NCBI GenBank assembly: GCA_046348365.1
Contig: JAXMEL010000001.1
Location: forward strand, 1,116,001 to 1,180,000
DNA length: 64,000 nt
Source: JAEUPI01 sp046348365
Lineage (GTDB): Bacteria > Pseudomonadota > Gammaproteobacteria > Burkholderiales > Burkholderiaceae_C
Reading direction: 5' to 3'
Shown here: piece after piece, positions 56,990-64,000 of the stretch
How the letters are laid out: each line of letters begins with the position of its first letter
How positions within the stretch are numbered: the first letter of the stretch is position 1
The notes under the pieces: model-generated
Databases searched by the model: none
What the model was told of the DNA's origin: nothing
The model's input: only the letters and a program-made list of their open reading frames with translations
Translations under genes and position numbers: made by a program

Positions 56990-57734
56990 ACACCGCCGTC
57001 GCCGCGGCGCCGACCTCGAGCCCCAGGGCCTCGACGCCCTCGTTGGTCACGCTTGCGGTGATGTGCGCGCCACCGGGCAGCGTGAGCACCACCAGCGACG
57101 ACACGGCCCCGCGCTCGAGGCGCGACACCGTGCCCGCGAGCTGGTTGCGCGCCGAGAGCTGCCAGCCGGCAAAGTCGCTCACCAGCACCACCGCCGAGGC
57201 CTTGACCAGCGCGAGCGCCTCCTGGCCCTTCGCGAGCTTCAGCCGCTTGGCCGCGTCGGCGGTCATCGTGGCCGTGATGTCGTCGCCGCTCTTGAGCGTG
57301 ATCGTCACCGTGGCCGACACGGGGCCGCGCTGCAAGGCCTTGACGGTGCCGGCGAACTGGTTGCGGGCAGTGGTCTTCATCGACATCCTCCGGAGCAGCC
57401 CGTGCAGGGCCGGCAACTGGTCGAGCTTGTCTTCCTGCCTGCGCAGGAACGCGAGGTGGGCGTCGCGCAGCCGGCGCCAGGCGTCGAGCAGCGCGAGCGC
57501 AGCCGGTGCGAGCGTGGTGCCGCCGCGCTCGGTGTGCAGCAGCGGTTCGTGTGCCAGGTTGCCGGCCGATTCGAGCATCAGCCAGGCGCCCTTGTAGCTG
57601 AGGCCCGCGGTGCGCGCGGCCTTGTTGATCGAGCCGGTGTCTCGGATGGCCTGCAGCAGCGCGAAGAAGCGCTCGTCGAGCCGGCCTGCCAGGCGCAACT
57701 CGCCACTGAGCAGTCTCCCTTCGCTCACGCTCAC
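56901..57734 (-). CDS. modE: Molybdate-responsive regulator ModE-like
   Basis: A 277-residue regulator. Residues 1-115 form the ModE winged helix-turn-helix (SGELRLAGRLDERFFALLQ, then GSINKAARTAGLSYKGAW). Two Mop/TOBE molybdate-binding domains follow, at about 122-190 (SARNQFAGTV-like start) and 193-260. It starts with a GTG overlapping the modC stop (GTGA). The last 20 residues are an Arg/Pro/Ala tail that runs antisense into the MFS gene. It likely represses modABC when molybdate is plentiful. Confidence 0.92.
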   Translation of the reverse strand: MSVSEGRLLSGELRLAGRLDERFFALLQAIRDTGSINKAARTAGLSYKGAWLMLESAGNLAHEPLLHTERGGTTLAPAALALLDAWRRLRDAHLAFLRRQEDKLDQLPALHGLLRRMSMKTTARNQFAGTVKALQRGPVSATVTITLKSGDDITATMTADAAKRLKLAKGQEALALVKASAVVLVSDFAGWQLSARNQLAGTVSRLERGAVSSLVVLTLPGGAHITASVTNEGVEALGLEVGAAATAVFKAYAVMVATRTGRPGAARARPARPAPPA

Positions 57735-58807
57735 TCCATCAACGCCACGGTCTTCACCTGCACCCACACGGACAGGCCGGCCGCGAGACCGAGCGCATCG
57801 ATCGAGCGCCGCGTGAGCCGGGCCACGATCGGCGCGCGGCCCACCCGCACGCGCACCAGCGCGAGCGCCGGGTGCTCGTCGTCGGCGATCGCCTCGACGG
57901 TGCCGGGCAGCTGGTTGCCGATGCTGCTGCCGGTCTGCGCCACGCGGGCCAGGCTCACGTCGCGCGCGAGCACGCGTAAGCGCACGCGTCGCCCCGGCGG
58001 CAAGCCCTGGTCGCGCGCCCAGAAGCGGCAGGCCGGGCCGTCGACATCGAGCCGCGCGAGCTGCCAGCGCTCGTCGCGCTCGCCGATCACGCCGTCGAGC
58101 ACGACGCCGGCCTCGTCGCCCCGCGCCACCGGCAGGTCGAGCCGGGCCAGCATGTCGGCCACGGGCCCCTCGGCCTGCACGCGCCCGGCCGCGAGCAGCA
58201 CCAGGTGATCGGCCAGCCGCGCCACCTCGTCGATGGCGTGGCTCACGTAGACGATCGGAAGCCCCAGCTCCTCGTGCATGCGATCCAGGTAGGGCAGCAA
58301 TTCGGCCTTGCGTGCGGGGTCGAGCGCGGCGAGCGGCTCGTCCATCAGCACCAGCGCCGGCTGCGTGGCGAGCGCGCGCGCGATCGCCACGCGCTGGCGC
58401 TCGCCGCCCGAGAGCGTGTCGGGTCGCCTGTCCATCAGGTGGCCGATGCCGAGCAGCGCGACCGTCGCATCGAGCGCGATGCGCGGTGCGCTGCCCCCCG
58501 CGCGCACCAGGCCGTAGCGCAGATTGCCCTGCACGCTCAGGTGCGGGAACAGCGCCGCCTCCTGGATCACGTAGCCGATCGGCCGCCGGTGCGTGGGCAC
58601 GAAGACCTGCGACGCGTCGTCCTGCCACGCGACGCCGTCGACCGCCACGCGCCCGGCGGCGCGCTCCAGCCCCGCGAGCGCGCGCAGCAGCGTGGTCTTG
58701 CCGCAGCCCGACGGGCCGAACAGCGCCGTCACGCCGCGCGACGGCAGCGACAGGTCCACATCGAGCGCGAAGCCGCGCCGCGGCAGGTTGAGGCGCGCCT
58801 CGATCAT
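57731..58807 (-). CDS. modC: Molybdate ABC transporter ATPase
   Basis: A 358-residue ATP-binding subunit. Walker A is FGPSGCGKTTLL, the signature is TLSGGERQRVAIARAL, and Walker B is ALVLMDEPLAALD. A C-terminal TOBE/Mop domain from about residue 290 can bind molybdate. Its start overlaps the modB stop by 4 bp (ATGA), and its end overlaps modE. Confidence 0.97.
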   Translation of the reverse strand: MIEARLNLPRRGFALDVDLSLPSRGVTALFGPSGCGKTTLLRALAGLERAAGRVAVDGVAWQDDASQVFVPTHRRPIGYVIQEAALFPHLSVQGNLRYGLVRAGGSAPRIALDATVALLGIGHLMDRRPDTLSGGERQRVAIARALATQPALVLMDEPLAALDPARKAELLPYLDRMHEELGLPIVYVSHAIDEVARLADHLVLLAAGRVQAEGPVADMLARLDLPVARGDEAGVVLDGVIGERDERWQLARLDVDGPACRFWARDQGLPPGRRVRLRVLARDVSLARVAQTGSSIGNQLPGTVEAIADDEHPALALVRVRVGRAPIVARLTRRSIDALGLAAGLSVWVQVKTVALME

Positions 58808-59493
58808 GCGGCAGGCTCCGCGCGTTCGCGCCGCGGCCGGTTCACGGCGTACAGCGTCACCAGCACGGCGAGCGCGAACACCACCATGCCCGCGGCGAGG
58901 CGATGCGCCTGCGCGAACTCGGTGGCCTCGACATGGTCATACAGCGCCACCGACAGCACGCGCGTCTTGTCGGGGATGTTGCCGCCGATCATCAGCACGA
59001 CACCGAATTCGCCCACCGTGTGCGCGAAGCCGAGCACGCCGGCGGTCACGAAGCCAGGGCGCGCCAGCGGCAGCGCGATCGTGGCGAAGCGGTCCCACGG
59101 GCCCGCGCGCAGCGTGGCCGCGGCTTCGAGGCTGCGCTCGGGAATCGCCTCGAACGCCTGCTGCAGCGGCTGCACCACGAACGGCAGCGAGTAGATCACC
59201 GACGCCACCACCAGCCCGGCGAAGGTGAAGGGCAGGCGGCCGAGCCCGAGCGCCTGCGTGAGCTGCCCCACCGCGCCCTGCGGGCCCATCAGCACCAGCA
59301 GATAGAAGCCGATCACCGTGGGCGGCAGCACCAGCGGCATGGCCACCAGCGCCGCGGCCAGCGGCTTGACGCGCGATCGCGTGCGCGCCAGCCACCAGGC
59401 GATCGGCGTGCCGACGCCGATCAGCAGCAGCGTGCTCAGCGCCGCCAGCTGCGCGGTCAGGCGCACGGCGCTCCACTCGGCCGGGTTCAGCAT
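58804..59493 (-). CDS. modB: Molybdate ABC transporter permease
   Basis: A 229-residue membrane protein with five to six helices. The EAA-like loop EAAATLRAGPWDRFATIALPLARPG contacts the ATPase. It forms the channel for molybdate brought by ModA. It starts at the ATG at 59493, 19 bp after modA. Confidence 0.97.
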   Translation of the reverse strand: MLNPAEWSAVRLTAQLAALSTLLLIGVGTPIAWWLARTRSRVKPLAAALVAMPLVLPPTVIGFYLLVLMGPQGAVGQLTQALGLGRLPFTFAGLVVASVIYSLPFVVQPLQQAFEAIPERSLEAAATLRAGPWDRFATIALPLARPGFVTAGVLGFAHTVGEFGVVLMIGGNIPDKTRVLSVALYDHVEATEFAQAHRLAAGMVVFALAVLVTLYAVNRPRRERAEPAA

Positions 59494-59512
59494 CGCCCGT
59501 GCAGGTGGCCGA

Positions 59513-60265
59513 TCACGGAGCGGGCACGCCGTAGCCGTGTTCGCGAATCAGCTGCAGCGCTGCATCGGACTTCAGGAACGCGAGCAGCGAGCGCGCTGCG
59601 GGATTGCCGGCGCCGGCGCGCAGCAGCACGGCGCCCTGCTCGAGTTCGTCGTGCAGGTTCTGCGGCACGAGCCACCATGAGCCAGCAGCCGGCTTGCCCG
59701 GCGCTGCCGCCTGCGACAGCGCGACGAATCCGATCTCGGCGTTGCCGGTGGCGACGAACTGAAAGGCCTGCGCGATGCTCTCGGCCGTGACGAGCCTGGG
59801 CGCCAGCGCCTGTGCCAGGCCGCGCGAGCGAAGCACCTGCATCGCGGCGGCGCCATAGGGCGCGACCTTCGGATTGGCGATCGCGATGTGCCTGATGGCG
59901 TCGCTGGCGAGCACCGCGCCCTGCGCATCGACCAGCCCGGGCTGCGCGCTCCACAGCACCAGCCGGCCGATCGCATAGGTGAACGCCGTGCCGGCCACGG
60001 CGTGGCCCTCGGCCACGAGCCGCGCCGGCGTCTCGTCGTCGGCCGCCAGCAGCACCTCGAACGGCGCGCCCGACACGATCTGCGTGTAGAACTTGCCCGT
60101 CGCGCCGCTGGACACCACGAGGCGATGGCCGGTGGCGGCGCCGAAGGCCTCGGCGATGCGCTGCAGCGGCCCGGCGAAGTTGGCGGCGACGGCGACCTGC
60201 ACGTCGGCGGCCGCCGCGACGGTCGAGAACAGGCAGGCCGCGATCAGGAGCGCAAGGCGGTACAT
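59513..60265 (-). CDS. modA: Molybdate-binding periplasmic protein
   Basis: A 250-residue receptor with a signal peptide ending at AAAA (about residue 20), followed by DVQVAVAANFAGPLQRIAEAF. The SGATGKFYTQI stretch and a Tyr/Ser-rich ligand site match ModA proteins that catch molybdate or tungstate. It is first in modA-modB-modC-modE and has the ModE-like palindrome upstream. Confidence 0.96.
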   Translation of the reverse strand: MYRLALLIAACLFSTVAAAADVQVAVAANFAGPLQRIAEAFGAATGHRLVVSSGATGKFYTQIVSGAPFEVLLAADDETPARLVAEGHAVAGTAFTYAIGRLVLWSAQPGLVDAQGAVLASDAIRHIAIANPKVAPYGAAAMQVLRSRGLAQALAPRLVTAESIAQAFQFVATGNAEIGFVALSQAAAPGKPAAGSWWLVPQNLHDELEQGAVLLRAGAGNPAARSLLAFLKSDAALQLIREHGYGVPAP

Positions 60266-60310
60266 CGGTCGATCGACGAACAGCGACGGTTGCGCAGTCT
60301 ACCGCAATGT

Positions 60311-60330
60311 TTATGTACCTTGCTACATAA
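60311..60330 (-). promoter_or_regulatory. ModE-like operator upstream of modA
   Basis: A perfect inverted repeat, TTATGTA-N6-TACATAA, with a 6-bp spacer, lies 46-65 bp upstream of the modA start in an AT-rich patch. ModE of E. coli binds inverted TATATA/TATRTA-like arms 6 bp apart. The match in arm type, spacing and place makes this a strong candidate operator, overlapping the likely promoter. Confidence 0.7.
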
Positions 60331-60475
60331 CCAGCTACCGGATCGCCCAGGTCGCCCGCAGCGCCACGCTGCGCCCCAGCGGATTCGACAGCAGGGGGTT
60401 GTAGCCGCGCGAGCCGCGTGCAGCGCGACGCGGCGTCGAGGCACACTTGGCGGTCCACATGCCGGAGGACCACCC

Positions 60476-61447
60476 ATGCTGCCCGCGCGCGACCGCACGA
60501 CGATCTGCTTCGCCCACGCCGCCTACCGCATGGCCGAGCGCTTCGCGCAGCGCGGCACCGGCATCGCGCACTTCCAGGTCGGCAGCGCCGACGAGCTGGT
60601 GCAGCGCCTGCCCGAGGCCGACGTGCTGGTGGTGTCGATGATGTGGAAGAACGCCTACGCGGCCCTCGCGCCGCGGCTGCGCTTCATCCAGTCGATCAGC
60701 GCCGGCACCGACCAGTACGACCGCGCGCTGCTGCGCGAGCGCGGCATCCGGCTGGCCAGCGCCGCCGGCGTGAACGCGCATGCGGTGGCCGAACACGCGA
60801 TGGCGCTGATGCTCGCGCTGCAGCGCCGCCTGCCCGAGGCGCGCGACAACCAGAACGCGCGGCGCTGGCGCGGCATGATCGGCGACATCGCCGCGCGCGA
60901 AGACGAGCTTGGCGGCAAGACGCTGCTGATCGTGGGCCTGGGCCGCATCGGCGCGCGGCTGGCGCGGCTGGCCAAGGCCTTCGACCTGCGCGTGATCGCC
61001 GTCCGGCGCGACCCGTCGGGCGGCGCGCCCGCCGGGGTGGATGCCGTGCACGGTCAGGGCAGCTTGCGCGATCTGCTGCCCGAGGCCGACATCGTGGCGC
61101 TCGCCTGCCCGCTCACACCGCAGACCGAGGGCCTGATCGATGCCGCGGCGCTGGCCGCGATGAAGCCCACGGCGCATCTCGTCAACGTGGCGCGCGGCCG
61201 CGTCGTCGACGAGAGCGCATTGATCGAGGCGCTGCAGCAGCGGCGCATCGCCGCCGCCGCGCTCGACGTGACGCGCGAGGAGCCGCTGCCGGCTGCCTCG
61301 CCGCTGTGGGCAATGCCCAACGTGCTGATCACGCCGCACACCGCCGGCGAGACGCAGCGCTACGAAGACGCGGTGATCGACATCCTGCTCGACAATCTCG
61401 AGCGCCTGTGGCGCGGCGAGGCCGCACTCGTCAATCAGATCGCGTGA
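60476..61447 (+). CDS. D-isomer-specific 2-hydroxyacid dehydrogenase family protein
   Basis: A 323-residue NAD(P)-dependent enzyme. VGLGRIGARLARLAKAFD near residue 155-173 is the Rossmann motif. The active site has Arg in VNVARGRVVDE, Glu in DVTREEPLP and His in ITPHTAG. It reduces 2-oxo-acids such as hydroxypyruvate or glyoxylate, or the reverse. The start follows GGAGG. It is divergent from modA (210 bp). Confidence 0.92.
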   Translation: MLPARDRTTICFAHAAYRMAERFAQRGTGIAHFQVGSADELVQRLPEADVLVVSMMWKNAYAALAPRLRFIQSISAGTDQYDRALLRERGIRLASAAGVNAHAVAEHAMALMLALQRRLPEARDNQNARRWRGMIGDIAAREDELGGKTLLIVGLGRIGARLARLAKAFDLRVIAVRRDPSGGAPAGVDAVHGQGSLRDLLPEADIVALACPLTPQTEGLIDAAALAAMKPTAHLVNVARGRVVDESALIEALQQRRIAAAALDVTREEPLPAASPLWAMPNVLITPHTAGETQRYEDAVIDILLDNLERLWRGEAALVNQIA

Positions 61448-61474
61448 GGCCCCTTGCAGCGCGCAGCTCACGAC

Positions 61475-62065
61475 ATGAATCGACGCGCACCGAAGCGCGC
61501 ACGCTGCCGCCGGGCCCGATCGCCGCTGGCGGCGTTGGGCGTCGCAGGCGTCAGCCTGCTGCTCGCGCTGTGCGCCGCAGCGTCTGCGCGGGCCTGGACC
61601 GAGCGGCGCGCCGGCGACGTGCTGGCCAGCGCGATCCCGCTGGCCACGCTGGGCACCGAGCTGTGGCGCGGCGATCGCGAGGGCGCCTGGCAATACGGCC
61701 TCGCCTTCGTGGCCACCACGGCCGGCGCCGAGGCGCTGAAGCACGCGGTGCACTCCGAGCGGCCCGATGGCAGCAACGACCTGTCGTTCCCGTCGGGCCA
61801 CGCGGCGCGCGCCTTCTCGGCCGCGGCCTACGTGCGCCAGCGTCACGGCGTCGAGGCGGCGCTGCCGCTCTATGCGGCGGCGCTCTACGTCGGGCACACG
61901 CGGGTCGCGGCGCACCGCCACCGCTGGGCCGACGTGGCCGGCGCTGCGCTGCTGGCCGAAGCATCGGCCGCATGGCTCGTCGAGCGCCGCATCGGCCCGA
62001 ATGCCGCGCTGTCGGCCGAGATCGGCCCGCACCACGCGAGCGCGCGCTTCGTGGCGCGCTGGTAG
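61475..62065 (+). CDS. PAP2-family membrane phosphatase
   Basis: A 196-residue protein. The three PAP2 motifs are visible: KHAVHSERP, PSGHA, and HTRVAAHRHRWADV (the last with the catalytic His). A basic N-terminus and hydrophobic segments suggest a membrane place. It removes phosphate from lipids such as undecaprenyl pyrophosphate or phosphatidic acid. I chose the ATG at 61475; an in-frame TTG at 61454 is 7 codons earlier. Its stop abuts a methyltransferase remnant on the other strand. Confidence 0.88.
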   Translation: MNRRAPKRARCRRARSPLAALGVAGVSLLLALCAAASARAWTERRAGDVLASAIPLATLGTELWRGDREGAWQYGLAFVATTAGAEALKHAVHSERPDGSNDLSFPSGHAARAFSAAAYVRQRHGVEAALPLYAAALYVGHTRVAAHRHRWADVAGAALLAEASAAWLVERRIGPNAALSAEIGPHHASARFVARW

Positions 62066-62391
62066 CTGAACACCAGCTCGCTGCCCGGTGCCGCGCAGGC
62101 GGCGATCGCGCGCAGCGCATCGCTGTCGAACCCGGCGCCGACGATCACGTACTGCGTGGCGCCGCGCGCCACGGCCGCGTGCAGTGCATCCTCGGCGAAC
62201 CGGGCCCGCGTGATGACCGACGTGTAGGCAGCGCTGGCGCGCAGATGGGCATCCACCCGTGCATCCGACGTGCCCGCCACGGCGCCCGCGCGCTCGCGCA
62301 GCGCGTCGATCGCCTCGGGCGGCACCAGCCGGTCGCCCCACGGATCGTCGATCAGCGGCGCGGGGTCGGCCCGGCTGTGCAGCGCGCGCAT
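62064..62391 (-). pseudogene. Truncated class I SAM-dependent methyltransferase (LCM/TIGR00027-like) remnant
   Basis: The frame begins MRALHSRADPAPLIDDP at 62391 and has DPWGDRLVP, RTRFAEDAL-like and QYVIVGAGFDSDALR, the N-terminal half of this methyltransferase family. Right after that it jumps to PGSELVFSY, which in full members lies much later, then passes into the antisense of the PAP2 gene. The family is near 280 residues, so a middle block and the C-terminus are missing. It is most likely a decayed gene. Confidence 0.7.
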
Positions 62392-62657
62392 CAGCGCGGT
62401 GCCCAGGGCCGTGCGGCTGGCTCGATGCTCTTGCAGGGTCGACCTCGCAGTGCTTGCGGTTCGGTGTGCCCGGTGCGGCTCAGGCGCGGCGCGTCAATAC
62501 GCGCGCGGTGTTCATGGCCGCGATGGTGGCACAGGCAGCGGCGTTGCGATCGCGCACGCGGCACGCGATGACGCGCCTGGCCTTGAGAGGCCGCAATGCC
62601 CCTCGAGCGGCGCGTGGCTATGGTGGGTGCATCGCTCTGTTGGAGCAGGAGTAGCAC

Positions 62658-63065
62658 ATGAAGCTGTTGCGCAAGACCCTGATCGCATCGTGCATATCGC
62701 TCACCGCCGCGCTGGCGCTGGCGCAGCCCGCCAGCGCGCCCGGCGCCGGGCCGGGTGCCAGTGCGCCCGGTGGACCCGCAGGCATGGGTGGCATGGGCAT
62801 GGGCGGGATGCGTGGCATGGGCATGGGCCCGGGCGCAGGCCGCGGCGCAGGACGCTGGGGCTCGAACTACACGCCCGGCTGGGCCCTGATGACGCCGCAG
62901 GAGCGCAGCGAACACCGCGCTCGCATGCAGGCGATGAAGACCTACGACGAGTGCAAGGCCTACCAGACGCAGCAGCACGAGCAGATGGTGGCCCGCGCCA
63001 AGGAGCGCGGCGCCAAGCCGATGGCGGAGCCGCGGCGCGATGCCTGCGCCGGCCTGAAACGCTGA
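62658..63065 (+). CDS. Secreted Met/Gly-rich hypothetical protein (135 aa)
   Basis: The ATG at 62658 follows a GGAG site. A signal peptide ends near LALA (about residue 22). Residues 42-67 are a low-complexity stretch rich in Met and Gly (GMGGMGMGGMRGMGMG), a type seen in copper-binding proteins. The C-terminal half (LMTPQERSEHRARMQAMKTYDEC) is helical and ends with two Cys. It stands just before a two-component system, so it could be its target or sensor partner. I do not recognise the exact family. Confidence 0.72.
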   Translation: MKLLRKTLIASCISLTAALALAQPASAPGAGPGASAPGGPAGMGGMGMGGMRGMGMGPGAGRGAGRWGSNYTPGWALMTPQERSEHRARMQAMKTYDECKAYQTQQHEQMVARAKERGAKPMAEPRRDACAGLKR

Positions 63066-63165
63066 GTTGCCTTCCGGGCGCGCGCAGCCGCGCGAGCGCG
63101 CGCCGCAGTCGGGTCTTCACGCTCGCCTCACGCGGGCGCAGGGGTGGGCTGGCATCATCGCCGCC

Positions 63166-63846
63166 ATGCGCGTGCTGCTGGTCGAAGACGACACCATGAT
63201 CGGCGAGAGCCTGCGCGAGGCGCTGCGGCGCCAGGCCATGGCCTGCGACTGGGTGCGCGACGGCCGCGCCGCCGACGCCGTGCTCGCCAGCGAACGCTTC
63301 GACGCCGTGCTGCTCGACCTCGGCCTGCCGCAGCGCGACGGCCTCGCGGTGCTGAAGAGCCTGCGCGCGCGCGGCGACACCACGCCGGTGATCGTGCTCA
63401 CCGCGCGCGATGCGCTGCCCGACAAGGTGTCGGGCCTGGACAGCGGCGCCGACGACTACCTCGTCAAACCCTTCGAGCTCGACGAGCTGCTGGCGCGGCT
63501 GCGCGCGGTGAGCCGCCGCCACGGCGGCCGCGCCGACACCGCGTTGAAAGTGGCCGACCTCGCGCTCGACCCGGCCACGCGCGAGGTCACGCGCGGCGGG
63601 CGGCCGGTGCTGCTGTCGGCGCGCGAGTTCGCGCTGCTGCAGGCGCTGCTCGAGCGCCCCGGCGCCATCGTTTCGCGCGCGCAGCTCGAGGACCGGCTCT
63701 ACGGCTGGGGCGAGGAGCTGGAGAGCAACGCCATCAGCGTCTACATGCACCAGCTGCGCCGGAAGCTCGGCGACGATCTGCTGCACACCGTGCGCGGCCT
63801 CGGCTACTACGCCGGCCCGGCCAAGGACGGCGCCAAGGACGCCTAG
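63166..63846 (+). CDS. OmpR-family response regulator (QseB/TctD-like)
   Basis: A 226-residue regulator with the receiver (LLVEDDTMIG, VLLDLGLPQRDG with the phosphorylated Asp near residue 51, and YLVKPFELDELLAR) and a C-terminal winged helix (SRAQLEDRLYGWGEELESN, then VYMHQLRRKLG). Its ATG at 63166 opens the conserved start; upstream codons in the same frame are not supported. The kinase gene begins 6 bp later. Confidence 0.94.
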   Translation: MRVLLVEDDTMIGESLREALRRQAMACDWVRDGRAADAVLASERFDAVLLDLGLPQRDGLAVLKSLRARGDTTPVIVLTARDALPDKVSGLDSGADDYLVKPFELDELLARLRAVSRRHGGRADTALKVADLALDPATREVTRGGRPVLLSAREFALLQALLERPGAIVSRAQLEDRLYGWGEELESNAISVYMHQLRRKLGDDLLHTVRGLGYYAGPAKDGAKDA

Positions 63847-63852
63847 CGCGCC

Positions 63853-64000
63853 ATGGCTGCTGCGCTGCGGAGCCTGCGCGCGCGGCTGTTCGCCTTCCTG
63901 CTCGCGCTGGCCGGCGTGAGCGCGCTCGCCGTGGCCGGCGCCACCTACGTGAGCGTGCGCGCCGAGGCCGACGAGCTGTTCGACTACCACCTGCGGCAGA
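63853..64000 (+). CDS. Sensor histidine kinase, N-terminal part only
   Basis: The ATG at 63853 begins a protein that runs off the right edge. The first 49 residues have a basic start, a membrane helix (FAFLLALAGVSALAVAGATY) and the beginning of a periplasmic segment (DELFDYHLRQ), as in QseC/TctE-type kinases. It pairs with the response regulator 6 bp upstream. The kinase core is outside the window. Confidence 0.8.
   Translation, partial: MAAALRSLRARLFAFLLALAGVSALAVAGATYVSVRAEADELFDYHLRQ

Noticed and set aside
62392..62657. 266-bp gap before the Met/Gly-rich protein gene.
   Set aside because: No clear gene or promoter pair was seen. A TTGAGA and a TATGGT are too far apart to be one promoter.

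Overview
The window comes from a very GC-rich bacterial chromosome. Several features point to a betaproteobacterium of the Burkholderiales (Rubrivivax/Methylibium/Leptothrix-like): two Bug-type solute receptors, FitAB-like and Sox genes, many orphan periplasmic receptors, and palindromic intergenic elements with CCCCC/GGGGG arms. This placement is inference from gene content, not from a marker gene. I see no rRNA, tRNA, CRISPR array, integrase or insertion sequence. Genes are packed tightly, often with ATGA or GTGA overlaps.

Layout. 1-13.6 kb: the tail of an unknown gene, a PaaK-like acyl-CoA ligase, a secreted subtilase with a tandem-repeat tail, an aminotransferase/Bug receptor pair divergent from a fused FAD/Fe-S 2-hydroxyacid dehydrogenase, a second Bug receptor, and a Tat-exported oligopeptide-type receptor with an unrecognised 344-aa partner. 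13.6-14.9 kb: dtd and a cation diffusion facilitator, overlapping by one base. 15.0-19.8 kb: a six-gene run joining a two-subunit molybdenum hydroxylase (IorAB type) to soxX, soxY, soxZ and soxA. It meets, stop codon on stop codon, a second molybdenum hydroxylase pair (19.8-22.7 kb). 22.7-32.1 kb: a triple 32-bp hairpin array, VanZ-like and metallopeptidase-like membrane or exported proteins, a phospholipase D-like lipoprotein, a small cytochrome c, a YHS-domain protein, an ABC-2 exporter pair and small proteins. 32.2-35.9 kb: a gamma-glutamyltransferase homologue and a LysR regulator divergent from an NAD(P)-binding protein. 35.9-38.8 kb: a CpxP/CpxRA-like stress operon with an isoprenylcysteine methyltransferase homologue. 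39.0-48.7 kb: a complete glycogen cluster read glgB-glgX-glgC-glgA-glgP. 48.7-51.7 kb: an MFS transporter, a ChaN-like lipoprotein and a Phd/FitB-type toxin-antitoxin pair with a repeat operator. 51.7-56.9 kb: an acyl-CoA dehydrogenase, an FmdB zinc ribbon, a thioesterase, a diheme cytochrome, a PQQ-type sugar dehydrogenase and a Bcr/CflA-type MFS. 56.9-60.4 kb: modA-modB-modC-modE with a ModE-like palindrome upstream. 60.5-64 kb: a 2-hydroxyacid dehydrogenase, a PAP2 phosphatase, a methyltransferase remnant, a Met/Gly-rich secreted protein and a two-component system cut by the window end.

How parts fit. ModABCE would supply molybdate for the two molybdenum hydroxylases. The most unusual unit is the IorAB-SoxXYZA gene run. 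It lacks soxB and soxCD, its SoxY ends AACLE instead of the usual GGCGG arm, and the molybdenum subunit stop codon overlaps the soxX start. This suggests, without proving, that the cytochrome SoxX/SoxA and the SoxYZ carrier work together with a molybdenum enzyme.
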